Assembly: GCA_000242935.3 (NCBI GenBank)
Contig: CP007053.1
Coordinates: 310,001 to 374,000, forward strand
Source: Opitutaceae bacterium TAV5
Lineage (GTDB): Bacteria; Verrucomicrobiota; Verrucomicrobiia; Opitutales; Opitutaceae
Direction of reading: 5' to 3'
DNA length: 64,000 bases
Both the position numbers and the translations under genes were made by a program. The notes beneath the pieces were generated by a model that saw only the letters and a list, made by a program, of their open reading frames with translations, ran no database searches and was not told the origin of the DNA. Below, piece after piece: positions 37,873-47,067 of this stretch. The number at the start of each line of letters is the position of its first letter. Position 1 is the first letter of the stretch.

Positions 37873-40074
37873 TCAGCCAGCGGCATGCGCCAGACCGTTG
37901 CGCTCGAGCAGCGCCGTCGGGTCGGGATCGCGGCCCATGAACTTGCGGAACAGATCGGCAGGCGGCTCGGAGTTGCCCTTGCTCAGGATGTGCTCGACGA
38001 ACTGCGCGCCGACCTCCGGGGAAAAAAGCCCCTCGCGGCGGAAACGGGTGAACGCATCCGCGTCCAGCACCTCCGCCCACTTGTAGGAATAATAACCGGC
38101 GGCGTAGCCGACCGGGTCGCTGAAGAGGTGGCCGAAGCGCCGCACGATGGTCGGCGACGGCGGCTCGGTGGGGATCATGCAGTCGGCCACGACGGCGCGC
38201 GCCTTCGCCTCGAGATCGCCGTCGGCAAACTCGTCCGCGCGCAGGTGGAGCACGAGGTCCATTTTCGCGAACTGCATCTGGCGCATCGTGGCGCACGCGG
38301 AACGGAAATTGCGGGCGGCGACCATTTTTTCAAAAAGGTCGTCGGGAATCGGTGTATCCGTCTCGTAATGACGCGCGAAGAGATCAAGGCTCTCGCGTTC
38401 CCAGCACCAGTTTTCCATGATCTGCGAGGGCAGCTCGACAAAATCCCAGGCGACGTTGACACCGTTGAGCGATTTCACCGGCACCTCGCCGAGGAGGTGA
38501 TGGAGCAAATGGCCGAATTCGTGGAAAATCGTCTCGACCTCGCGGTGTGTGAGCAGCGCCGGGCGGCCGGGCGAGGGCGGCGTAAGGTTGCCGCAAATGT
38601 AGCCGAGATGCGGCGCGCGCGTGCCGTCGGGGCGCGGTCCGCCGGTGACGAGATAACCCATCCACGCGCCGCCGCGCTTCGATTCGCGCGGATGCCAGTC
38701 GGCGTAAAACGACCCGATGTGGCGCCCGGCACGGTCGTGCATGTCGTAAAACTTCACATCCGGATGCCAGACTTCGACCTCGTGGCACGGGCTTTTTCCG
38801 CCAATCGCCCGTGCCCCTTTTTTCTCCGCAATCCGCAGCCCGAACACCCGCGAGGCCAGTTCAAACAGACCGGCGATCACCCGGCCGACCTCGAAGTACG
38901 GACGCAGCGCCTCGTCGTCGAACGTGTAGCGCTGCTGGCGGAGTTTTTCGGCAAAATACGGCACCGACCACGGCGCGAGCGGTCCGGCCGCCCCGGCCTG
39001 CCGGTTGCGCCCGCCCGCTGTTTTGCCGGCGAATTGTTCCAGTTCCTCGCATTCGCGCACGAACGCCGGCCGCGCCCGCCGCTCCATGTCCTCGACAAAC
39101 GCAAGCGCCGCCGCCCCGCTGCCGGCCATGCGGCGTTCGAGGACGAGATCGGGAAAATGCGACTTGCCGAGCAGCCGCGCCTTCCCGGCGCGCAGGGCGA
39201 GGATGCGCTGCACGAGCGCGGTGTTGTCGTGCGGGGCCTGCGCGCCGACTTGGCTGGCGGCGGTCCAGACCTCGCGACGCAGCGCCTCGTCGTCGGCACG
39301 GGTGAGCACGGGTTCCTGTGACGGCGCATGAAGCGTGAAACGCCAGGCGGGTTTCGCTCCCTTGCCGTCGGCGTCGCCCTCGGGATCGTGAGAAAAACCC
39401 TTGTCGAGCGCGGACTGGCGGGCGGCGGCAAGAGCGTGGGCGGGCAGGCCGGCGAGGCGCGATTCGTCCTCGATCACGAGTTGCCAGGCATTGGTGGCGT
39501 CGAGCACGTTTTCCGAATATTTCTGGGTGAGCCCGGCGAGTTCGCTCTCGATCTGTTCGATGCGGGCGCGTTCGGCGTCGGGCAGGTCGGCGCCGGCCTG
39601 GCGGAAATCGGCCAGCGTTTCGTCCAGGAAACGTCGATACACGCCGGTGACCGCGGCGGCGGCGGGCGAGGCGGCAAAGGTCTTGAGGCGCTGCCAGAGG
39701 GCGTTGTTGAGCGGGATGCCGGCCAGGAAAGCGGAGACTTTCGGGAGCATCGCGTTGTGCGCCTCGCGCAGCGCGGGCGAGTCGCTGACGGATTGCAGGT
39801 GCGTGACCTTGCCCCAGGCAAAGTGAAGCGGCTCGGTGGCGCGCTCGAGGGCGAGGAAGGTGTTTTCAAAAGTGAGCCCGCCAGAGTCGAGCGCGGCGAT
39901 GGCGTCGATGGCGGCCCGGGCGTCGGCAAGCGCCGTCTCGATCGCGGGTGGAATCAGTTCGGGCCGATGCTGCGACCAGCGGATGGCAAAGGCGGGATCG
40001 AGAAACGGATTGGCGGCGGAGCCGGAATGACCGGAAGTGGCGGCGGAACGGCGAGAGTCGGTGGCAATTGGCAT
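37873..40074 (-). CDS. M3 family oligopeptidase (oligopeptidase A-like)
   Basis: A 733-residue zinc metallopeptidase of the PrlC/OpdA type that trims short peptides in the cytoplasm. The zinc motif is His518-Glu-Phe-Gly-His522 with a third ligand near Glu547 (WDFVELPSQ). [19 protein letters not shown] and [12 protein letters not shown] are family segments. ATG at 40074 ([10 protein letters not shown]) is preferred over the longer frame, whose extra 67 residues run into the regulatory region. Residues 420-431 ([12 protein letters not shown]) are encoded by a palindromic repeat placed just before the conserved [10 protein letters not shown], which seems to be an in-frame insertion at a surface loop. 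Confidence 0.9.
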   Translation of the reverse strand: MPIATDSRRSAATSGHSGSAANPFLDPAFAIRWSQHRPELIPPAIETALADARAAIDAIAALDSGGLTFENTFLALERATEPLHFAWGKVTHLQSVSDSPALREAHNAMLPKVSAFLAGIPLNNALWQRLKTFAASPAAAAVTGVYRRFLDETLADFRQAGADLPDAERARIEQIESELAGLTQKYSENVLDATNAWQLVIEDESRLAGLPAHALAAARQSALDKGFSHDPEGDADGKGAKPAWRFTLHAPSQEPVLTRADDEALRREVWTAASQVGAQAPHDNTALVQRILALRAGKARLLGKSHFPDLVLERRMAGSGAAALAFVEDMERRARPAFVRECEELEQFAGKTAGGRNRQAGAAGPLAPWSVPYFAEKLRQQRYTFDDEALRPYFEVGRVIAGLFELASRVFGLRIAEKKGARAIGGKSPCHEVEVWHPDVKFYDMHDRAGRHIGSFYADWHPRESKRGGAWMGYLVTGGPRPDGTRAPHLGYICGNLTPPSPGRPALLTHREVETIFHEFGHLLHHLLGEVPVKSLNGVNVAWDFVELPSQIMENWCWERESLDLFARHYETDTPIPDDLFEKMVAARNFRSACATMRQMQFAKMDLVLHLRADEFADGDLEAKARAVVADCMIPTEPPSPTIVRRFGHLFSDPVGYAAGYYSYKWAEVLDADAFTRFRREGLFSPEVGAQFVEHILSKGNSEPPADLFRKFMGRDPDPTALLERNGLAHAAG
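38782..38817. repeat. Palindromic element inside the M3 peptidase gene (R6)
   Basis: GTGGCACGGGCTTTTTCCGC followed by CAATCGCCCGTGCCCC: arms GGCACGGGC and GCCCGTGCC. Its first 32 bases are identical to 33569-33600 in tamA. It encodes 12 residues in frame. Confidence 0.9.
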
Positions 40075-40203
40075 GGAATGTCCGCCAAGCGAATCCGATG
40101 CCGCCGCCCGGGCAAGCCCGCGAGGCAGACAATCTCGCCGCACCCCGGCGACAACAGGGGCAGACCTCGACACCAGGGCTCCTGCCGGTCGACCTCGATC
40201 AGA

Positions 40204-40244
40204 TTTTCCGACAAATAGGTTACTTTGCCTGAATTGTCGGAAAA
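40204..40244. promoter_or_regulatory. Inverted repeat, candidate operator of the GntR-type regulator
   Basis: TTTTCCGACAA and TTGTCGGAAAA are perfect 11-base complements 19 bases apart, in the space between the M3 peptidase gene and the divergent regulator gene. A half-site-like TTTTGTCGG recurs at about 40334. Autoregulation is a reasonable guess. Confidence 0.5.
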
Positions 40245-40365
40245 TAAAATCGGCTCTATCCACATTAAGATACATATCTTGTTTTTAATAATATAGTTAA
40301 TTAAAAACGAGAGTACCATGAGAATTTGATTGATTTTGTCGGTTTTGTCTGAATTAATCTTGGCC

Positions 40366-41493
40366 ATGTCTTTGGTTCCCCGGCAAGAAACCCACTCCAA
40401 AATCGACGCCGCCTACGCGACGCTCGAAGAGCGGATCACGTCCGGCCGCTGGGAAATCGGCGAGGTCATCCCGCGTGAGGGCGAACTGGCCGCCGAGCTC
40501 GGTTGCAGCCGTGACACCGTCAGCAAGGCGATTGCCCGCCTCGTCCATGCCGGCCTCGTCGAACGCCGGACCCGCGCCGGCACCCGTGTGCTGCGCAACA
40601 CGCCGCTCGCCGCCGGCGGCAGCGGCTCCGCCCCCGTGCCCGCCGTGGAGCTGGATGCCTTTGCGTTCATTTTTCCAAGCAAGCGCCATGAAGGCGTGCG
40701 CCGCGTCATGAACGGTTTCCAGGACGCCGCCGACGAGGCCGGCCGTCGTGTGATGATGCTCTCGACCGGCGCCGATTATCAGAAGGAGGCCGAGTTCATC
40801 ACCCGGTTGCAGGAATTCGACGTGAAGGGCGCGGTCATTTATCCTGCGCTGGCGAAGCCCGAAGATATCCTTTCGCTCTCGCAAATGCTCCTCGCCTCGC
40901 GCTATCCCATCGTGCTCGCCGAGGTCAACCTGCCCGGCTTCGGCCGTCCGGCAATTGTCGTGGACGGCTTTCACGCCGGCTATACGATGACGAAATACCT
41001 GATCGGCAAGGGCGCGAAAAAGATCGGTTTTGTCTCGAATTATTCGTGGACGACCACGATGCGGGACAAGTACCAGGGTTACCATCGCGCCCTGCAGGAG
41101 GCCGGTCTTCCCGAGCCGGCCAAGGGCGTGATGATGGACCCCGGGATGCACCCCAACTTCTCCGATCCGCTCGCCGAACCCACGCAGATCGGCCGTCATT
41201 ACCTCGCTGGCGGAACGGATGCGGATGCCGTGGTCTGCGCCGATGATTATCTCGCCGCCGGCCTCGCGACCGCCGCCCGGGAAACCGGGCGCCGCATCCC
41301 CGAGGACATCAAGCTCGGCAGCCTTAACGAATGCCTCACCGGCCACCCCTTCACAAGCTATCGCGTCCCCTACGAACAGATGGGCCGCGAAGCCTTCACT
41401 CTGCTCGACGCCGTGCAGCAGAATCCGCAATCGCTCCCCGTATCCGGCGAGAAACAACTGCAAGGCGCCATCATCGAACGAACCAGCGCGTAA
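40366..41493 (+). CDS. GntR-type regulator with LacI-like sugar-binding domain
   Basis: A 375-residue regulator. Residues about 10-75 are a GntR winged helix (LEERITSGRWEIGEVIPREG and ELGCSRDTVSKAIARLVHAG). Residues 90-370 are a periplasmic-binding-protein-like effector domain as in LacI and AraR (FAFIFPSKRHEGVRRVMNGF, VKGAVIYPALAKPED, KKIGFVSNYSWTTTMRDKY). Such proteins sense a sugar and control carbohydrate genes. The following five genes (prepilin, two DNRLRE-type secreted proteins, hydrolase, arabinofuranosidase-like enzyme) are the likely regulon. ATG at 40366 is preferred over an upstream in-frame start. Confidence 0.85.
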   Translation: MSLVPRQETHSKIDAAYATLEERITSGRWEIGEVIPREGELAAELGCSRDTVSKAIARLVHAGLVERRTRAGTRVLRNTPLAAGGSGSAPVPAVELDAFAFIFPSKRHEGVRRVMNGFQDAADEAGRRVMMLSTGADYQKEAEFITRLQEFDVKGAVIYPALAKPEDILSLSQMLLASRYPIVLAEVNLPGFGRPAIVVDGFHAGYTMTKYLIGKGAKKIGFVSNYSWTTTMRDKYQGYHRALQEAGLPEPAKGVMMDPGMHPNFSDPLAEPTQIGRHYLAGGTDADAVVCADDYLAAGLATAARETGRRIPEDIKLGSLNECLTGHPFTSYRVPYEQMGREAFTLLDAVQQNPQSLPVSGEKQLQGAIIERTSA

Positions 41494-41546
41494 CAGCAAA
41501 ACACCGTCCCTGCCCCCCCATTTTCCCCTTTTAATCCCCGCATCCC

Positions 41547-42236
41547 ATGAACCATGCCCGCATTACCCGTCGCCACGCGTTTACCCTGATCGAACTGCTT
41601 ACCGTCATCGCGATCATCGGAATACTGGCCGCCATCATCATCCCGACAGTCGGCCGCGTGCGCGCCAGCGCCCGCTCCATCAAGTGTGTTTCCAACCTCC
41701 GCCAGATCGGCGTCGCCTCGCGCCTCTACGCAGAGGAAAACAAGGATCTGATCGTCCCCTGTTTCAAGAGCACCTATGCCAACCAGCGCGACCTCCGCAC
41801 CTGGGTCGGTCAACTCGCCCCCTACACCGGCTGGAGCAAACCTTCGTCCTCAGCCACCGAATTTGTATCCTTTGACGTGATACCTGATGTCTTCAAGTGC
41901 CCCGAAAAAACCACAAAAACCGGCAGCTATCTGGGCTACGGATACAACCTCGACTTCCTCACCAACGGGCAAGACGGTTCGAACTACAGACCCAGATACT
42001 ACCGGCAGGCGGAACACGCCCCCACGACCCTCATGATTGCCGATGGCATTCGTTCGGACGGAAAAGAAACAGCCTGGCGTCCCGAAATGAGTCGCCTCGC
42101 CTCGACGGGATGGATGATCCCGCAATACCGGCACCCCGGCGACACCTGCAACGTGCTCTGGCTCGACGGTCACGTATCCGGTGAAAAGCAAAACGCCAGG
42201 AAACTGGAAGACAATGCCCGCTGGAAAATGCAATAA
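41547..42236 (+). CDS. Prepilin-type N-terminal cleavage/methylation protein (DUF1559-like pseudopilin)
   Basis: A 229-residue type II pseudopilin with the N-terminal motif ARRHAFTLIELLTVIAIIGI-like segment (here RRHAFTLIELLTVIAIIGIL), Glu at +5 of the mature protein, and the helix VGRVRASARSIKCVSNLRQI. The C-terminal part ends with RHPGDTCNVLWLDGHVSGE, the H-x-G..WLDGHV motif common in planctomycete and verrucomicrobial proteins of this kind. These proteins are very numerous in Verrucomicrobia; their function is mostly unknown. Context links it to the polysaccharide locus. Confidence 0.9.
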   Translation: MNHARITRRHAFTLIELLTVIAIIGILAAIIIPTVGRVRASARSIKCVSNLRQIGVASRLYAEENKDLIVPCFKSTYANQRDLRTWVGQLAPYTGWSKPSSSATEFVSFDVIPDVFKCPEKTTKTGSYLGYGYNLDFLTNGQDGSNYRPRYYRQAEHAPTTLMIADGIRSDGKETAWRPEMSRLASTGWMIPQYRHPGDTCNVLWLDGHVSGEKQNARKLEDNARWKMQ

Positions 42237-42331
42237 CGCCCCCTCCCTCCCTCCATCCATTCTCCATTTGCGGTCGTTCGCGCACCGGGCGGCCAGCTCC
42301 ACACCAACGACCAACAACTCCACTCCACGAA

Positions 42332-43099
42332 ATGAAAACAAAACTCATCACCCTCACAGCGGCATTAGGCATCTGCCTGTCCACGTTCGCGTCCATCGCC
42401 CTCGCGCAAGCCGCCACCACGGAAACGCTATTCTCCCCGCGCCAGGCAGGAATCACCTGGGACAACTACACGACGGACGGAGTTGCCGGGAGCGGCGACG
42501 TCTATGCCGACGCCAGCACCGGAGTCCGCGTAGGCGCATTGAAATCCGGTGGAGCCAACCGACTGGAGCGAGGCCTTCTCCTATGGGATTTACCCGCTGT
42601 CATTCCAGACGGATACGTCATTGCGTCCGCGCAACTTCAGCTAAACCTGGCCAGCATAAACGGAACCCCGTCCGGCCCCGTCTCTCTGTATTTCTCTTCA
42701 ACCAGCCGCGCTTTCTCCGGAACCAACTACAACAACAACACCGACTTCACCAATACCGGGATAACGGTCGCGACTTCCGGGACCGTACCCGGCGCCCTCT
42801 CGCTGGATGTCACGGATCTGATCAAGAACGCCTATGACGCAGGAGCGTTCCCCACACAGGTCGGTGGCCAGTCCATTGTTGTCGCCACCTTCCGGCTCCA
42901 GGATGACACGCTGCCGGTAACCGGAGCAACGGCAGCAAACATGACTCAAGCTTATTACCGTTTCATCCAGTCAGGCACCGACGGCCCCAAACTCCTCATC
43001 ACCTATGCCGCTGTTCCCGAACCCGCCACCTGGACCGTGCTCGCCGCCGCTGCCGGATTCGTCGCCACGCTATTCGCCCGCCGCAAACGTCGCGCCTGA
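42332..43099 (+). CDS. DNRLRE-type secreted protein with PEP-CTERM anchor
   Basis: A 255-residue protein with a signal peptide (KTKLITLTAALGICLSTFAS), a DNRLRE-like beta-rich domain (LERGLLLWDLPAVIPDGYVI, LQLNLASINGTPSGPVSLYF) and a C-terminal PEP-CTERM signal: VPEPATWTVLAAAAGFVATL followed by FARRKRRA. PEP-CTERM proteins are processed by an exosortase and usually end in the exopolysaccharide or outer surface. The next-but-one gene encodes a similar domain without the sorting signal, suggesting duplication. Role is probably surface binding linked to polysaccharide. Confidence 0.85.
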   Translation: MKTKLITLTAALGICLSTFASIALAQAATTETLFSPRQAGITWDNYTTDGVAGSGDVYADASTGVRVGALKSGGANRLERGLLLWDLPAVIPDGYVIASAQLQLNLASINGTPSGPVSLYFSSTSRAFSGTNYNNNTDFTNTGITVATSGTVPGALSLDVTDLIKNAYDAGAFPTQVGGQSIVVATFRLQDDTLPVTGATAANMTQAYYRFIQSGTDGPKLLITYAAVPEPATWTVLAAAAGFVATLFARRKRRA

Positions 43100-43182
43100 C
43101 ACCCCATCCGCCTCCCACCCCCGCGCACACACATTTCTTCCTCCGCCATTCTTCATTCCCCCCCCTCGCAGCCTGCGCAATC

Positions 43183-44007
43183 ATGCACAGCACACTCCGT
43201 TTCCGGCTGTTCATCCTGTCCACCCTGATGACCACGCTCCTTCACGCCGCCGGCGACGATCCTCTCAAGACCCAGCTTGAGGTCGCCGATGGTACCCCGG
43301 GCCCGTCCGCGCCCGATGCCTGGCGCATCCTCTTCGTCGGCGACAGCATCACGCGACACGGCGTCAACGACTGGACTCGCCAAAACCTGGGCTGGAACCA
43401 CCTCGCCGGCATGGCCGCCTCCGCTGCGGACAAGGACTATGTTCACCTCCTCGCTGCCCGTATCCAGGCAACGATGCCCGGCCGTAAGGTAGAGATCTGG
43501 TACGACAGCCAGGTCACGACCAGAGTCGCACACGACTTCAAAGGCGGTTCTTTCGCCGACAAACACGCCCGTCTCAGCCAGACGCTCCGCAAGGACTTCC
43601 GTCCTCACCTCGTCGTCATCCAGCTCGGCGAACACGAGGAACAAAAACGCGGCAAGGCCTTCATGCAGGAACACTGCGCCAGGCTGTATCAGTTTTTCAC
43701 GACACTCGATCCCTCTCCCGCCATCATCAGCACCGGTGTCTGGCTCCCCGGCGACAAGACCCGCGGACGCAACGACTATGCCTCCGGCTGGGGCGCCGCG
43801 GTGGAAAACACCATGCGAACCACCTGCGAAAAACTCGGTATTCCCTTTGCCAGTGTCCGTGACTACGCCCTCGATCCGGCCTGCCGCGGTTCCGGCTCCA
43901 GCGCCGGCGTCAAATGGCATCCCAACGATCAGGGCATGGCCGGCTATGCGCAGGTCCTGTTCGAGGCGTTCGGGAAAACCGGCTCCGCCAGCCACGCCTC
44001 CCGCTGA
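43183..44007 (+). CDS. Secreted SGNH/GDSL hydrolase
   Basis: A 274-residue secreted esterase-type protein: signal peptide ending near LLHAAGD; block I AWRILFVGDSITRHG with catalytic Ser55; a block III-like segment HLVVIQLGEHEEQKRG; and block V KWHPNDQGMAGYAQVL with the catalytic Asp/His-like pair in WHPND. SGNH enzymes on polysaccharide loci often deacetylate sugars. The usual GxND motif of block III reads LGEHE here, so the oxyanion-hole Asn is not obvious; activity should be regarded as probable, not certain. Confidence 0.8.
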   Translation: MHSTLRFRLFILSTLMTTLLHAAGDDPLKTQLEVADGTPGPSAPDAWRILFVGDSITRHGVNDWTRQNLGWNHLAGMAASAADKDYVHLLAARIQATMPGRKVEIWYDSQVTTRVAHDFKGGSFADKHARLSQTLRKDFRPHLVVIQLGEHEEQKRGKAFMQEHCARLYQFFTTLDPSPAIISTGVWLPGDKTRGRNDYASGWGAAVENTMRTTCEKLGIPFASVRDYALDPACRGSGSSAGVKWHPNDQGMAGYAQVLFEAFGKTGSASHASR

Positions 44008-44064
44008 ACCCTCCGTCCCCGGATCTCCCGGCCTCCCGCTCCCTTCTCCCTTTCACGCTTCCGC

Positions 44065-44715
44065 ATGAGAATCCGCATAACATCCCTCCTCCTCATCTCC
44101 GGCGTTCTCGCATTCGCCCTGTTGCCAGCCGGTGTCCGCGCCGATGCCGGGCCGGTACCGGCAGTCGTCCTGCCGGCTGCCAGCGCCATGATCTGGGACA
44201 ATCATCCCGTTGACGGCGTCGGCAACGCCTCCCTCAAGGATGCGCTCTTCGTCGGCCGCCGCACCGACGTAAAACCGCCGCGCCTCGAACGCTCCTGGCT
44301 CTCGTTCCGGCTGCCGGAGCTTCCGGCCGGTACGAAGCTGCGATCCGCGACCCTTCGCCTGCGCCTCACCGACAAACTCGGTTCCGTCTCCGGCGCAGTC
44401 ACCCTGTATCACTCCGTTTCCGACAACCGCACCCGGTGGGACGGCAACAACTACACCTACGAAAACATCACTTACAAAACCACCGGCCAGACCGTCGCCA
44501 CGCCCGAGACACCCAAAGGTCAATGGATCGGGATCGATGTGACTGCCCTGATCCGGAGCGATTACGGGACGGACACCGGCGTCCGCGTCAGCAGTTTTCG
44601 CCTCCAGAACGACACCCTGACCTCGGCCGGCGGCAGCTATGCGGTCTTTGCCTTCGGCTCCAGGGGCGCCAGCGCTCCGCAACTTGTCATCGCCACCGGC
44701 ACGGCGGACCCATAA
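44065..44715 (+). CDS. DNRLRE-type secreted protein without sorting signal
   Basis: A 216-residue protein with a signal peptide (RIRITSLLLISGVLAFALLP) and a beta-rich domain similar to that of the PEP-CTERM protein two genes upstream (LERSWLSFRLPELPAGTKLR, GAVTLYHSVSDNRTRWDGNN, VRVSSFRLQNDTLTSAGGSY). It ends after the domain with no PEP-CTERM tail, so it should be released or held non-covalently. Presumably a paralogue of the upstream gene. Function unknown; possibly carbohydrate binding. Confidence 0.75.
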   Translation: MRIRITSLLLISGVLAFALLPAGVRADAGPVPAVVLPAASAMIWDNHPVDGVGNASLKDALFVGRRTDVKPPRLERSWLSFRLPELPAGTKLRSATLRLRLTDKLGSVSGAVTLYHSVSDNRTRWDGNNYTYENITYKTTGQTVATPETPKGQWIGIDVTALIRSDYGTDTGVRVSSFRLQNDTLTSAGGSYAVFAFGSRGASAPQLVIATGTADP

Positions 44716-44788
44716 CCGGCTGGCAATCGCTGCCTCCCTGCCTTCCGGATTCTTCCCGACCACCGCCTCGCCGCATCCTCCCGCCTTC

Positions 44789-46891
44789 ATGACACCTCGT
44801 CCGAACAATCGTCGCCTTGTCCACCGGCCGCTCGCCCGCCTCGCCTTGTCCGCCGCGCTCGCCGCCGCCCCTGTGTACGCCGCGCCCGATGCCCGCATCA
44901 CCATCGACACCGCTCGCGAACGCAGTCCGGTCAACCCGCTCGTCTTCGGCCAGAACATCGAGGCCGGCGATGCCTTCGGCATCTTCGTCGACCACCACAC
45001 CCGATCCGACAACGCCCAAGGCCTCTGGAACCCGGAAACACGCGACTTCCAGCCCGGCATGATCGCTCTTGCCGACGCCCTGCGCATGGGCACGGTTCGT
45101 TACCCCGGAGGCTGCCTCGTCCACAATTTCAACTGGAAAGGCACCATCGGCCCCCTCGAAGAACGTCCCGGCTTCCAGTTCGGCATCGACGAATGGATAA
45201 AACTCTGCCGCCGGCTCGGCGCCGAACCCGTCTACACCGTCGCCGATTATTACGGCACCGCGGAAGAAGCCGCCGAACTCGTCGAATACCTCAACGCGCC
45301 CGCCACGCCCGACCATCCCTGGGCCATGAAACGGGCCGCCAACGGCCATCCCGAACCCTGGAACGTCCGCTACTTCGAACTCGGCAACGAAAGCGACCAC
45401 GGCAACCATCAGGTAAAACCCGGCCGCACCTTCAGCGCAGACGAATATGCGTCATGGGCACGCAACTACGCGAAAAAAATGAAGGCCGTCGATCCTTCGA
45501 TCAAGGTCGGCATCGTCACCCCGCCCTCCGACGGTCGCAACGCGGAGAGCGCGTGGAACACCACCGTATTCCGCGAAGCCGGCGATTTTGCCGACTTCGT
45601 GGTCGTCCACTTCTACGCGCCCGTGGCCTGGAAAAGCATGACTTCCGCCGATCTTCCGGTCGTCAACCAGGCTTGCATGGCGCAGACCGACCAGCTCGGC
45701 ATCCGCATGGACCAGTATCGCGCCGCCATCAAGGCCGCCTGCGGTCGCGACCTTCCCCTCGCCATCACCGAATACAACACCTGGGCCGCCGACGTCGAAA
45801 ACCCGGTGCCCTACCGGTTCAGCTTCGCTCCCGCGCTCCAGAACGCCGACTTTGTCCGCCTCTGCCTCGAACCCGCGCAAAACGACGGCGTCCTCATGGC
45901 GCAATACTGGCAGATGTTCAACGGCTGGTGGGGCGCCGTCCGCAAAAACGGCGAAATCCAGCATCCCGCTTACGCGCTCTACCGCCTGTGGGGGAAAAAC
46001 CGCGGCGCCACTCTCCTCGCCTCCGCCGTGGATGCCCCGCGCCAGGACTTTGCCGGCTCGCGCGGCATCAGCGCCGCCGGCGGCGACCGCTACATCCTCC
46101 GGCCCCCGCCGGAAAAAATGCCGCAACCGGCGTCATACCCGCCCGGCCGGATCAATCTCGATGGCGCCACGGTCCGCCCGACGGGCGACGGACTTGAAGT
46201 CACGTTCAGCAACTTCAGGGGCGAAGCGTATCCGCAGCTCTTCCGCTTCGACAACCCGGACGACGGCAAAGGCCGCCGCTACGATATCGCCTTCGAAGCC
46301 TGCCTCGATCTGAAGGACCGGCCCGGCGCAGGTGATACCGGCGGCAACACCACGCTCAAGCCGCCCGGCGAATTCGGCATCGGCATCGAGGACACGCGGG
46401 GCTGGGAAAAAACCCGATCCGCCGCCAGCGTTTCCGGTATCCGGAACTCCGGCACATGGCAGGAATTTCGAGGATCATACACACCGCCGGCGGACGGCAA
46501 GGCCGTGCGCGTGCTGGTGCGTCTCATCGCCAGAAAACCCGTCACCGGCACCCTGCGCATCCGCAACCTCGCCGTCACCCGTCCCCTCCCCGACACCATG
46601 CCGGCCTACCCGCTGCTGACCGCGACCGCCATGAAATCGGACGACGGCCGGCGCGTGCATGTCGTTGTCTTCAACAAAAGCCTGGATCGCTCCCTGACGA
46701 CCGGGATCGTCGTCAATGGCTTCGCCGCCACCTCCGGCCACTTCGAACAAATCACCGCCGCCGGTGGCGATCCGTCCTCCACCGCCTCGCCCCGGGAAGA
46801 GACCGGCGACCTCCGCTTCGCCACCGACGGCGCTCCTCTTCTGCATACGTTTCCCCCGTGCTCGATGACAGCGATTACCCTTTCACGATGA
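44789..46891 (+). CDS. GH51-like alpha-L-arabinofuranosidase
   Basis: A 700-residue secreted glycoside hydrolase. After a signal peptide (LALSAALAAAPVYAAP) comes a (beta/alpha)8 barrel of the GH51 type with acid/base Glu201 in YFELGNESDHG and candidate nucleophile Glu328 in LAITEYNTWAAD. The opening INPLVFGQNIEAGDAFGIF-like segment (here VNPLVFGQNIEAGDAFGIF) and RYPGGCLVHNFNWKG are typical of arabinofuranosidases. A C-terminal beta region (residues 445-640) includes a CBM-like jelly-roll (YDIAFEACLDLKDRPG, WQEFRGSYTPPADGKAVRV) and the GH51 beta-domain. It would remove arabinose side chains from plant hemicellulose, in keeping with a termite-gut-like or plant-debris lifestyle (inference). Confidence 0.85.
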   Translation: MTPRPNNRRLVHRPLARLALSAALAAAPVYAAPDARITIDTARERSPVNPLVFGQNIEAGDAFGIFVDHHTRSDNAQGLWNPETRDFQPGMIALADALRMGTVRYPGGCLVHNFNWKGTIGPLEERPGFQFGIDEWIKLCRRLGAEPVYTVADYYGTAEEAAELVEYLNAPATPDHPWAMKRAANGHPEPWNVRYFELGNESDHGNHQVKPGRTFSADEYASWARNYAKKMKAVDPSIKVGIVTPPSDGRNAESAWNTTVFREAGDFADFVVVHFYAPVAWKSMTSADLPVVNQACMAQTDQLGIRMDQYRAAIKAACGRDLPLAITEYNTWAADVENPVPYRFSFAPALQNADFVRLCLEPAQNDGVLMAQYWQMFNGWWGAVRKNGEIQHPAYALYRLWGKNRGATLLASAVDAPRQDFAGSRGISAAGGDRYILRPPPEKMPQPASYPPGRINLDGATVRPTGDGLEVTFSNFRGEAYPQLFRFDNPDDGKGRRYDIAFEACLDLKDRPGAGDTGGNTTLKPPGEFGIGIEDTRGWEKTRSAASVSGIRNSGTWQEFRGSYTPPADGKAVRVLVRLIARKPVTGTLRIRNLAVTRPLPDTMPAYPLLTATAMKSDDGRRVHVVVFNKSLDRSLTTGIVVNGFAATSGHFEQITAAGGDPSSTASPREETGDLRFATDGAPLLHTFPPCSMTAITLSR

Positions 46892-47067
46892 GGCGATGAG
46901 TCGGGACGCAGCGGCGTGTCCCCTCCCCCCCCCGGAGTCATCCCTGACGCCGCGCTCCCGCCTCCGGCCCGGAATCAAACCCCGCGCCGGCCTTTCCCGG
47001 TGGAAAAATCAAACCGGCCCGGCCGCTTCTCCTTGCCTGCCGGTCTCCGTGCCCATGCCGTCGTGCC

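Noticed and set aside
40075-40275. Longer N-terminus for the M3 peptidase
   Set aside because: It would run through the inverted repeat and promoter region shared with the divergent regulator.
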